Shown piece by piece: positions 26,717 to 36,416 of a stretch of 64,000 nucleotides of DNA (positions are counted from its first letter, which is position 1; each line of letters begins with the position of its first letter). Below the pieces are notes generated by a model. The model saw only the letters and a list, made by a program, of their open reading frames with translations, ran no database searches and had not been told where the DNA came from. A program made the translations under genes and the position numbers. Source of the DNA: Dyella sp. SG609 (lineage in GTDB: Bacteria > Pseudomonadota > Gammaproteobacteria > Xanthomonadales > Rhodanobacteraceae); contig NZ_JAAZQJ010000005.1 of the NCBI RefSeq assembly GCF_012275375.1, forward strand, positions 213,657 to 277,656. The letters are read 5' to 3'.

Positions 26717-27961
26717 ATGCCGATGCTCCGTGTCATGGACGACTTCATGCCCACCGGCGCCATCGCCTTCTTCGCGCCTTCCGGCGACATGGGCCACGTG
26801 GTGTTCTTCTCCGCCATCCGCGACTTCCTGCTCGACGACGATGGCCTGATCACTCAATGGACCGCCGGCATGGCCGAACGCCTCGGCTCGCTGCTGGCGC
26901 TGTTCGCGCTGCCGCTGCTGACCACGTGGATCCTGCTGCACGGCTATCGCATCGTCAGCGGGCGCGCACGCGAGCCGATGATGGGGCTGGTGACGGATGC
27001 CGGGCGCGCGGCGCTGATCGTATTCGCCGTCACCGGCGCCAGCATGGGCAATCCGTGGATGGCGGCGCGGATCAACGAACTGGATCAGCTGATCAGCGTG
27101 CTGGTCAGCGGCGAGCAGGACATGGATGGCCAGATCCGCGCCAGCCTGGGCTGGATGCAGTTCGCGCTGTCCAGCATCGACACCCTGCCCACCGGCGGCG
27201 ATGCCGCCATCGCATCCGCCAGGGAGCGCAGCCTGTGGTTCGCCGGCATCGGCACCGCCGGCCCGGTGGTGGTGGGCGGCACCTTGCTGATGCTGATGCA
27301 GATCGTGCTGCGGTTCCTCATGGCCATGGCGCCGCTGGCGGTGATGTGCCTGCTGTTCCAGGCCACGCGCCCGGTCTTCCGGCGCTGGCTGCAGTACTGC
27401 GTGGGCTCGCTGTTCCGGCTCGCGGTCACGGCCGTGATGACCTCGGTGGCGTTGAAGATGGTGTGCGCGGTGGCGGCGGCGTTCTGGGCGGACCGGCTGC
27501 TCCATGCGGCGGTGCAGAGGCTGAGCAACGGCGCGGTCGATCTGCAGATGGCCGAGGGCGTGTCGAGCATGGCGCTGCAGCAGGGCGGGCTGGGTTTGAT
27601 CATGACCTTGCTGATCGTGACGGTGCCGCAGATGACGGCCGAGTTTTTCATGGGAACGCTGGGGCATTTCAGCGCTTACTCGATGTTTGGCGGAAACACC
27701 TCAAATGAACAGGTCCCCGCCGCGCAACCGCAGCCTGTGCGCTCCCATCAGGGCCACGCGCAAGGCGATCAGCCGAGGAATGGCGACACCGCCGGAAGAA
27801 TGAAGCCGCCGGAAGTGGTCGGAGCAACGCGCGGGTCCAGCCATGGCGCCAGCGCGAACGAAGACGTCATCAAGCGTTCTCCCCGCCCCCATGCGTCATT
27901 CACCGATCGCGGGCCGGATCCTTCACGGGCGCCTGTCGCTCTCACCCCGGAAAGCCCATGA
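26717..27961 (+). CDS. VirB6/TrbL-like type IV secretion membrane protein
   Basis: 414 residues with five or six membrane spans: SLLALFALPLLTTWILLHGY near 58, AALIVFAVTGASMGNPWMAA near 97, PVVVGGTLLMLMQIVLRFLM near 180, a pair of helices to about residue 255 and GLIMTLLIVTVPQMTAEFFM near 294. This is the VirB6/TrbL layout. The C-terminal ~95 residues are hydrophilic, rich in Pro, Ser and Gln, and probably cytoplasmic or disordered. In complete systems VirB6 forms part of the inner-membrane channel. Here no virB4, virB8-10, virB11 or virD4 is present within the window. It is four bases after the VirB5-like gene and overlaps the next gene by ATGA. Confidence 0.82.
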   Translation: MPMLRVMDDFMPTGAIAFFAPSGDMGHVVFFSAIRDFLLDDDGLITQWTAGMAERLGSLLALFALPLLTTWILLHGYRIVSGRAREPMMGLVTDAGRAALIVFAVTGASMGNPWMAARINELDQLISVLVSGEQDMDGQIRASLGWMQFALSSIDTLPTGGDAAIASARERSLWFAGIGTAGPVVVGGTLLMLMQIVLRFLMAMAPLAVMCLLFQATRPVFRRWLQYCVGSLFRLAVTAVMTSVALKMVCAVAAAFWADRLLHAAVQRLSNGAVDLQMAEGVSSMALQQGGLGLIMTLLIVTVPQMTAEFFMGTLGHFSAYSMFGGNTSNEQVPAAQPQPVRSHQGHAQGDQPRNGDTAGRMKPPEVVGATRGSSHGASANEDVIKRSPRPHASFTDRGPDPSRAPVALTPESP

Positions 27962-28437
27962 CGACGCTCCTATGCAAATGGTCCGTGCTGGTTGTCCTGC
28001 TTGTGACCTGTAAGGAATCCCTGGCCCAGTCCTGCCAATGGCGTCCGGAAGGTCCGCGAGGCCCGGGCCTGTACAACATGGGCGGAGGGCCTTGTCGCGC
28101 CAACGCCTCGCCAGCTCCGCCCGTGCGCTACCTGTCGCGATGGGGATCCATCGCGACCAGCAATACCACGCAGAAGATGGGTGTTTCCTTCGGCGAGCTG
28201 AGCCAATCGATTGCCCAACGTAACGCGATGGAACGATGCGCCAGCCCTGATTGCCGGATCGACTTCACCTACCGCGACCAATGCGTAGCCGTCGCCTGGG
28301 GCGCCACCTACTCCTCCATGAGCAGCGCCATGACCGTGGACGAAGCTTCCGCGATCTCCATGAAGCGCTGCCGGAAGAAAACCAGCGACTGCCAGATCGT
28401 CTACACCGAATGCAGCCCTGCCGAGCAGGTTCCATAA
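27958..28437 (+). CDS. DUF4189 domain exported protein
   Basis: 159 residues. Signal peptide MTTLLCKWSVLVVLLVTCKE, cleavage after SLAQ. The mature C-terminal ~100 residues fit DUF4189: QRNAMERCASPDCRIDFTYR, then CVAVAWGATYS, ASAISMKRCRKKTSDCQIVY and a final CS, with several cysteines spaced as if for disulfides. The role of DUF4189 proteins is not established. I recall them as common in xanthomonads next to VirB6-like genes. The start overlaps the VirB6-like stop by four bases, so the three genes form one translationally linked unit. It may be an adhesin-like or toxin/immunity partner of the cassette; this is open. Confidence 0.82.
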   Translation: MTTLLCKWSVLVVLLVTCKESLAQSCQWRPEGPRGPGLYNMGGGPCRANASPAPPVRYLSRWGSIATSNTTQKMGVSFGELSQSIAQRNAMERCASPDCRIDFTYRDQCVAVAWGATYSSMSSAMTVDEASAISMKRCRKKTSDCQIVYTECSPAEQVP

Positions 28438-28527
28438 CACCCCATGCGCAGCGCATCGACAGCCACCATGCACCGCTCCCACCAGATGGGCGACACTGTG
28501 TGCCCCCTGCCCCATCGGAGCCCCGCC

Positions 28528-29217
28528 ATGCACCGCGCCCGCAGCAGCACCGCCTTCCTGTTCGATCTCGACGGCACCCTGATCGACAGCGTCTACCAGC
28601 ACGTGCTGGCCTGGAAGGAAGCGCTCGATGCCGAGGGCGTGGAGCTGTCGGTGTGGCGCATCCATCGCAAGATCGGCATGAGCGGCGGCCTGTTCACCAA
28701 CATCCTGCTGCGCGAGACCGGGCTGGAGATCACCGAGGAGCGCCTGGCGCGGCTGCATCAGCGCCACGTCGAAGCGTTCAACCGCCAGCACACCCAGGGC
28801 CTGGTGCGGCCGCTGCCCGGCGCACGCGAACTGCTCGCCTATCTCACCGAGCAGGGCTATCCCTGGGCCATCGCCACCAGCGGGCGCATGGCCACGGCCG
28901 CGCACAATATCGCGGCGCTGGGCGTGGATCCGTCCAAGGTGCCGGTGATCACCCGCGACCAGGTGCGCCATGCCAAGCCGGATCCGGATCTGTTCCTCGC
29001 CGCGGCGGAAAAGCTCGGCGTGGATATCGAACAGTCGCTGGTGATCGGCGACAGCATCTGGGACATGCTGGCCGCGCAGCGCGCCCGCGCGCTCGGCGTG
29101 GGGCTGCTGTCCGGCGGCTACAGCGAGGACGAACTCGCCCGCTCCGGCGCGCTGCGCGTATACGACGACCCCGCCGACCTGCTCAAGCATATCGACGAAG
29201 TGGCCGCGAGGCTTTGA
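28528..29217 (+). CDS. HAD family hydrolase (phosphatase), subfamily IA
   Basis: 229 residues from the ATG at 28528, which has CGGAG seven bases upstream. Motif I is FLFDLDGTLIDS (nucleophile Asp near residue 14), motif II IATSGR near 115, motif III Lys in HAKPDPDLF near 152 and motif IV VIGDSIWDML near 173. An all-alpha cap lies between motifs I and II, as in phosphoglycolate phosphatase-like enzymes. It hydrolyses a phosphorylated small metabolite in the cytoplasm, identity unknown. A small NTF2-like gene follows after 5 bases. Confidence 0.9.
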   Translation: MHRARSSTAFLFDLDGTLIDSVYQHVLAWKEALDAEGVELSVWRIHRKIGMSGGLFTNILLRETGLEITEERLARLHQRHVEAFNRQHTQGLVRPLPGARELLAYLTEQGYPWAIATSGRMATAAHNIAALGVDPSKVPVITRDQVRHAKPDPDLFLAAAEKLGVDIEQSLVIGDSIWDMLAAQRARALGVGLLSGGYSEDELARSGALRVYDDPADLLKHIDEVAARL

Positions 29218-29222
29218 CGCGC

Positions 29223-29603
29223 ATGGCGAACGGCATCGACGAGGTGAGCGCGCAGCTGCGCCGGCGCGAGCCGATCTTCCATTGCGAGGAGTTCGGCCAT
29301 GCGCGCGCCGACTTCGAGCGCATGACGGCAACGGGCTTCCACGAGGTCGGCGCATCGGGCCGCCGCTACGAGCGCGGCTTCGTGCTCGACATGCTGGAAC
29401 AGCGCCATCGCGACGGCTGGCTCCACGAGCCGCTGGAGCTGGAGGATTTCCGCTGCACGCCGATCGACGGACAGGCCTACCTGGTCACCTACACGCTGCA
29501 TCAAGGGACGCGCGTGACGCGCAGGTCGACGATCTGGCGGCGGGATGGCGACGAATGGAAGATCCTGTATCACCAAGGCACCGTCGTGCTCGACGGCGCC
29601 TGA
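29223..29603 (+). CDS. NTF2-like / DUF4440 protein
   Basis: 126 residues starting MANGIDEVSAQLRRREPIFH. The helical N-terminus followed by beta strands FRCTPIDGQAYLVTYTLHQG, TRRSTIWRR and DEWKILYHQGTVV is typical of DUF4440, a cone-shaped NTF2-like fold. Proteins of this kind act as small enzymes or ligand binders. It is co-transcribed with the HAD hydrolase (5-base gap). No catalytic set can be named. Confidence 0.8.
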   Translation: MANGIDEVSAQLRRREPIFHCEEFGHARADFERMTATGFHEVGASGRRYERGFVLDMLEQRHRDGWLHEPLELEDFRCTPIDGQAYLVTYTLHQGTRVTRRSTIWRRDGDEWKILYHQGTVVLDGA

Positions 29604-29687
29604 GCGCCCACGCTTGTCAGGCACGATTCACCGCCGCGCCCGCTGGCGGCGTTAGGCTGAACCCTCGGAGTTTTCGGGGTAGCTGTC

Positions 29688-30011
29688 ATGCGTCGAATTG
29701 TCTTTCTGCCTCTGGCCGTGCTCGTGGCGGCCTGTTCCGCGCCGCAGGCGCCGCAACCGGACCACCAGCCCAAGCCGCAGTCCTCCGCGGCGACACCGGC
29801 CAACGCATCGCTGGGTTCGCACGAGTGGTATCAGTGGGTGGACCAGCGGCTGGCCATCAGCGATGGCGACGGACATGGCCCCGACGGCGGTTCGGACGAA
29901 TGGAATAACGCCGTGCAGCGCAAGCTGGGCGAGGAAGCGCCGCAATCCCAGCCCGGTTCTCCGCAGTGGCAGCAGGCAGTGGACGCGCTGCTGCGCACGA
30001 GGGCGCAGTAG
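29688..30011 (+). CDS. Small lipoprotein with three short repeats
   Basis: 107 residues. MRRIVFLPLAVLVAACSAP is a lipoprotein signal with lipobox VAAC (Cys16). After a Pro/Gln-rich linker the mature part holds three related segments: SHEWYQWVDQRL, SDEWNNAVQRKL and SPQWQQAVDALL, each following Gly and spaced 22-27 residues apart. They look like amphipathic helices of a repeated S-x-x-W-x-x-x-V-x-x-x-L type. Function unknown. The gene ends 27 bases before a 74-bp tandem array. Confidence 0.75.
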   Translation: MRRIVFLPLAVLVAACSAPQAPQPDHQPKPQSSAATPANASLGSHEWYQWVDQRLAISDGDGHGPDGGSDEWNNAVQRKLGEEAPQSQPGSPQWQQAVDALLRTRAQ

Positions 30012-30038
30012 CAAGCAACTTCACGCTCACAGCTGGTC

Positions 30039-30290
30039 ATCCCGGCGCCGGCCGGGATGACGAGCAAAAAGCTCCGAGGCATTACGCGAAAATCAAGCGA
30101 TGTCGCCACTGGATCCCGGCCTGCGCCGGGATGACGAGCAAAAAGCTCCGAGGCATTACGCGAAAATCGGGCGATGTCGCCACTGGATCCCGGCCTGCGC
30201 CGGGATGACGAGCAAAGAGCTTCGAGGCATTACGCGAAAATCAGGCGATGTCGCCATGCCCACCCGGCCCGCGCCGGGATGACGAGCTAA
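30039..30290. repeat. 74-bp tandem repeat array (about 3.4 units)
   Basis: The marker GGGATGACGAGC recurs with starts exactly 74 bases apart: its CGAGC falls at 30061, 30135, 30209 and 30283. Each unit holds the inverted repeat ATCCCGGC/GCCGGGAT (a CCCGG...CCGGG hairpin) and the string GAGGCATTACGCGAAAATC. The first and last units are partial or diverged. It lies between the lipoprotein and the converging methyltransferase gene and touches the latter's stop codon. Small open frames inside it are by-products of the repeat. Confidence 0.93.
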
Positions 30291-30904
30291 CGCACCCGCC
30301 GCATCCGCACCCAGGTGAAGTGCTGCTCCGCCCCGCCCGGCGTGCGATGCGTTTCGCGCGTGCTTTCCACCAGCTCGTAATCCGCGCCGAATGCGGCATG
30401 CAATTCGGCCGCGCGGTAGCGCGCCACCGGCAGGCCGCTGCAGCGTTCCGGGCCGTCTTCGGCGAACGTGGCCATTACCACCTGCGTGCCCACCTGCGAG
30501 GCGCGGTGCAGCGCCTCGAGATAGCGGCGCCGGTCGTCGGCCTTCACCAGGAAATGGAACACGGCGCGGTCGTGCCACAACGCATAGCGCTTCAACGGCG
30601 CGAAGGCGAGCACGTCGCCGGCGATCCAGTCGACCTGGCTGGCGCGCTCGGCCAGGCGTTCGCGCGAAGTGGCCAACGCGCTGTCCGACAGATCCATCAC
30701 GGCCAGGTCCACATAGCCTTCGTGCAGCAGGTGATCGACCAGCGACGAAGCGCCGCCGCCCACGTCGATGACGGGAGCGCCCTTGACCACGCCGGCATGT
30801 TCGATCAAGGCCAGGGACATAACCGGCCGCGCCTGGTACCAGCTCACCGTGTCGGCGCCCTTGCTCCGGTACACCTCGTCCCAGCGCGAGCCGCGGTCGC
30901 TCAT
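30287..30904 (-). CDS. Class I SAM-dependent methyltransferase
   Basis: 205 residues. Opening MSDRGSRWDEVYRSKGADTV with SWYQ near residue 21 marks the thiopurine/tellurite-type small methyltransferase group. The SAM-binding motif is VIDVGGGASSLVDHLL near 44, then LAVMDLSDSALATSRERL, DWIAGDVLAF and DRAVFHFLV. The substrate is unknown. It begins 7 bases after the SNF2 helicase gene, so it is co-transcribed with it. The stop codon lies at the edge of the tandem array. Confidence 0.9.
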   Translation of the reverse strand: MSDRGSRWDEVYRSKGADTVSWYQARPVMSLALIEHAGVVKGAPVIDVGGGASSLVDHLLHEGYVDLAVMDLSDSALATSRERLAERASQVDWIAGDVLAFAPLKRYALWHDRAVFHFLVKADDRRRYLEALHRASQVGTQVVMATFAEDGPERCSGLPVARYRAAELHAAFGADYELVESTRETHRTPGGAEQHFTWVRMRRVR

Positions 30905-30911
30905 GCGTCGA

Positions 30912-33938
<3,027 letters not shown>

Positions 33939-34004
33939 GCGCGTGCGGTCCGCCGGGAAGACCAAAAGACCGAGCTTAGCAAGGCCGATGTGCAGATGCG
34001 CGCC

Positions 34005-34034
34005 TTCACGCCCGATTTTTTCTGCGGGCGTGAA
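34005..34034. other. Inverted repeat between gpsA and the helicase gene
   Basis: TTCACGCCCG and CGGGCGTGAA are perfect 10-bp arms around ATTTTTTCTG, 19 bases after the gpsA stop. It is hairpin-forming, but no T run follows on the minus strand. It could be a weak terminator or a processing hairpin between gpsA and the helicase gene. Confidence 0.4.
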
Positions 34035-34052
34035 CGCGATGCATGGAAAGGG

Positions 34053-35078
34053 TCAAGCGACCCCGAAAAGTCCCTGCGGATATTCCGGCTTCTGCTCGCG
34101 CGACATCAGCGCACGCACGCCTTCCACCGGCGTCACCTCGCCGTGCAGCACCGCGCGCACGCCGCCGCTGATCGGCAGGTCCAGGCCATGCTTGGCCGCG
34201 AGGCGGGCCACTTCGTCGGCGGTCACCACGCTTTCCACCACCTGGCCGATCTGGCGCACGGCTTCGTCGATGGCGATGCCGCGGCCGAGCGCCAGGCCCA
34301 GGCGGCGGTTGCGCGAGAGATCGCCGGTGCAGGTCAGCACCAGGTCGCCCAGGCCCGACAGGCCCATGAGCGTTTCCGGACGGGCGCCGAGCGCGACGCC
34401 CAGGCGCAGCATCTCGTTCATGCCGCGGGTGATCAGGCCGGCGCGGGCGTTCAGGCCCAGGTCCATGCCGTCGGCCACGCCGGTGGCCACCGCCAGCACG
34501 TTCTTCATGGCGCCGCCCAGCTCCGCGCCGAGCACGTCGCCGCCGGAATAGGCGCGGAAATTCGGCGCATGCAGCATGGAGGCGAGCTGCTGCGCGAAGG
34601 CTTCGTCGTCGGAATGCACGGTGACCGCGCTGGGCAGCCCCAGGGCGACTTCCTTGGCGAACGAGGGGCCGGTGATCACCGCCGCGGCGCGGCCGGGCAG
34701 TTTCTCGTCGACCAGCTCGTGCAGGAAGCGGCCGGTGCCGGGCTCGAAGCCCTTGGTGGCCCAGGCCACGCCGGCGCCGGCGTCGAGCAGGGGCGCCAGT
34801 TCGTCCAGCATGGAGGCGAAGGCGTGGCTGGGCACCACGATCAGTACGATCCCGGCGCCGCGCACCGCGGCGGCCAGGTCGCTTTCGTAGCGCAGTTCCG
34901 CGGGCAGCTGGATGTCCGGCAGGTAGCGCCGGTTCTGCCCGCTCTCGGCCATGGCCGCCAGCGCCGCGGCGTCCCGGCCCCACAAACGGGTCGGCACGCC
35001 ATTGCGCGCGGTGAGGGCGGCGAGCGCCGTCCCCCACGAGCCGGCTCCCAGGACCGCCAGGGTCGGACGTTCAGCCAT
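34053..35078 (-). CDS. gpsA: NAD(P)H-dependent glycerol-3-phosphate dehydrogenase
   Basis: 341 residues, standard length. The nucleotide-binding motif is [12 protein letters not shown] near residue 9. Conserved [20 protein letters not shown] near 140, [20 protein letters not shown] near 185 with the catalytic Lys, and [20 protein letters not shown] near 243 identify GpsA. It makes sn-glycerol 3-phosphate from dihydroxyacetone phosphate for phospholipid synthesis. It follows secB after 9 bases, the secB-gpsA order also found in E. coli. Confidence 0.97.
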   Translation of the reverse strand: MAERPTLAVLGAGSWGTALAALTARNGVPTRLWGRDAAALAAMAESGQNRRYLPDIQLPAELRYESDLAAAVRGAGIVLIVVPSHAFASMLDELAPLLDAGAGVAWATKGFEPGTGRFLHELVDEKLPGRAAAVITGPSFAKEVALGLPSAVTVHSDDEAFAQQLASMLHAPNFRAYSGGDVLGAELGGAMKNVLAVATGVADGMDLGLNARAGLITRGMNEMLRLGVALGARPETLMGLSGLGDLVLTCTGDLSRNRRLGLALGRGIAIDEAVRQIGQVVESVVTADEVARLAAKHGLDLPISGGVRAVLHGEVTPVEGVRALMSREQKPEYPQGLFGVA

Positions 35079-35087
35079 GGAAGCCGC

Positions 35088-35579
35088 TCAGCTGTTGAGG
35101 ACCGGAGCCTCGTCGCCGCCGGCGCTGCGGCGCTGCTGCTCGGCGTAGAGCGCGTCGAAGTTGATCGGCTGCAGCAGGAACGGCGGGAAGCCGCCCTCCA
35201 TCACCAGCGAGGAGATCACCTGGCGGGCGTAGGGGAACAGCAGGTTCGGGCAGTAGCTGCCGATGATGCCGGCGTGGTCCGCCTCGCTGAAGCCCGACAC
35301 GCCGAACACGCCGGCCTGCTTCACTTCCGCCAGGTACGCGGTGCGCTCGCCCAGGGTGCAGGTCAGGGTGAGGCTGAGCACCACTTCGTACAGGTCGTTG
35401 CCCAGTTCCGTGGCCTGCTGGCCCAGGTTGAGCTGGACCTGCGGCTGCTGGTCGGTCTCGCCGATCTCCTGGAAGATGTGCGGAGCGTTGGGCGCCTCGA
35501 ACGACACATCCTTGACGTAGATCTTCTGCAGCACCAGCTGCGGCTGGCCGGCCTGGCCGTTGGCGTTGACGTCTGCCAT
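35088..35579 (-). CDS. secB: Protein-export chaperone SecB
   Basis: 163 residues from [19 protein letters not shown] at 35579, with GAGGGG upstream; an upstream in-frame start is rejected because it adds non-conserved residues. It shows [56 protein letters not shown] and [20 protein letters not shown], all SecB signatures. SecB tetramers keep exported proteins unfolded and hand them to SecA. This fits the many Sec-exported proteins in this window. Confidence 0.97.
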   Translation of the reverse strand: MADVNANGQAGQPQLVLQKIYVKDVSFEAPNAPHIFQEIGETDQQPQVQLNLGQQATELGNDLYEVVLSLTLTCTLGERTAYLAEVKQAGVFGVSGFSEADHAGIIGSYCPNLLFPYARQVISSLVMEGGFPPFLLQPINFDALYAEQQRRSAGGDEAPVLNS

Positions 35580-35906
35580 CTGTGAAACCCCTCGATCTGG
35601 ATTACGGAAAAGGACAAAGAGGCCGATTGTTCCATACATCCCGGCAGGCCGCCATGCGAACTATCCGGACTTTCGGACCGCCTCCCAAGCCCTGGAACTG
35701 CTTAAAGATTGCGCAAGCCCCCGGGTTTCTGAGAGAATTCCCGGCTCGGCCATGCCGGCCCGGCCTTACGGGCACGTCCGCGACGCGATGCGGACCTCAC
35801 GGCAGCCCCCGGAAAGCAGCACCCTCCAGCATCGCGTGGCGCATGGCGCCGCTGGGCCGATGTCGCCCTGGCCAACGGGCGGTCTACAGAATCCACGGAG
35901 GTCATC
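35580..35906. other. Divergent intergenic region between secB and rpmB
   Basis: About 330 bases that must hold the promoters of secB (minus) and rpmB (plus). Frames across it show no protein-like pattern. No promoter pair or RNA structure can be assigned with confidence. Confidence 0.4.
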
Positions 35907-36143
35907 ATGGCCCGTATTTGCCAAGTCACCGGAAAGGGTGTGCAGACTGGTAACAACGTCTCGCATGCCAACAACAAGACCCGTCGCCGCTGGTTGCCGA
36001 ACCTGCACGAGCGCCGCTTCTGGGTCGCCAGCGAGAACCGCTGGGTGAAACTGCGCGTCTCCAACCAGGCGCTGCGCACCATCGACAAGAAGGGCATCGA
36101 GGCCGTGATCGCCGACCTGCGTGCCCGCGGCGAGAAGATCTGA
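35907..36143 (+). CDS. rpmB: 50S ribosomal protein L28
   Basis: 78 residues beginning [20 protein letters not shown], with [18 protein letters not shown] and [17 protein letters not shown], all typical of bacterial L28. A GGAGG precedes the start. It forms the conserved rpmB-rpmG pair with the next gene. Confidence 0.98.
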   Translation: MARICQVTGKGVQTGNNVSHANNKTRRRWLPNLHERRFWVASENRWVKLRVSNQALRTIDKKGIEAVIADLRARGEKI

Positions 36144-36156
36144 GGAGCCCTAAGCC

Positions 36157-36324
36157 ATGTCCAAGAGCAAGAGCGACAAGATCCGCCTGATCTCCTCCGC
36201 CGGCACCGGCCACTTCTACACCACGCAGAAGAACAAGAAGAACACCCCGGACAAGTTCGAGTTCAAGAAGTACGATCCGGTGGTCCGCAAGCACGTGATC
36301 TACAAGGAAGGCAAGATCAAGTAA
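36157..36324 (+). CDS. rpmG: 50S ribosomal protein L33
   Basis: 55 residues, [20 protein letters not shown], then [20 protein letters not shown] and [10 protein letters not shown]. This is the cysteine-free (C-minus) type of L33, which does not need zinc. It starts 13 bases after rpmB with TGAGGAG between the genes. Confidence 0.98.
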   Translation: MSKSKSDKIRLISSAGTGHFYTTQKNKKNTPDKFEFKKYDPVVRKHVIYKEGKIK

Positions 36325-36341
36325 TTGATCTGCGCTCCATG

Positions 36342-36370
36342 AAAAACCCGCCTTCGTGGCGGGTTTTTTT
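36342..36370. terminator. Bidirectional rho-independent terminator
   Basis: AAAAACCCGCC and GGCGGGTTTTTTTT form a stem around TTCGT, with T runs when read from either strand. It lies between the convergent rpmG and S9 peptidase genes and can end both. Confidence 0.95.
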
Positions 36371-36416
36371 TCGCCTCGATATCGGCGCGGACGAGACGTC
36401 CGCGCCGAGGCCAGAG

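Noticed and set aside
30066-30282. Short open frames inside the 74-bp array
   Set aside because: They come from the repeat itself; the period is not a multiple of three and no ribosome binding site repeats with it.
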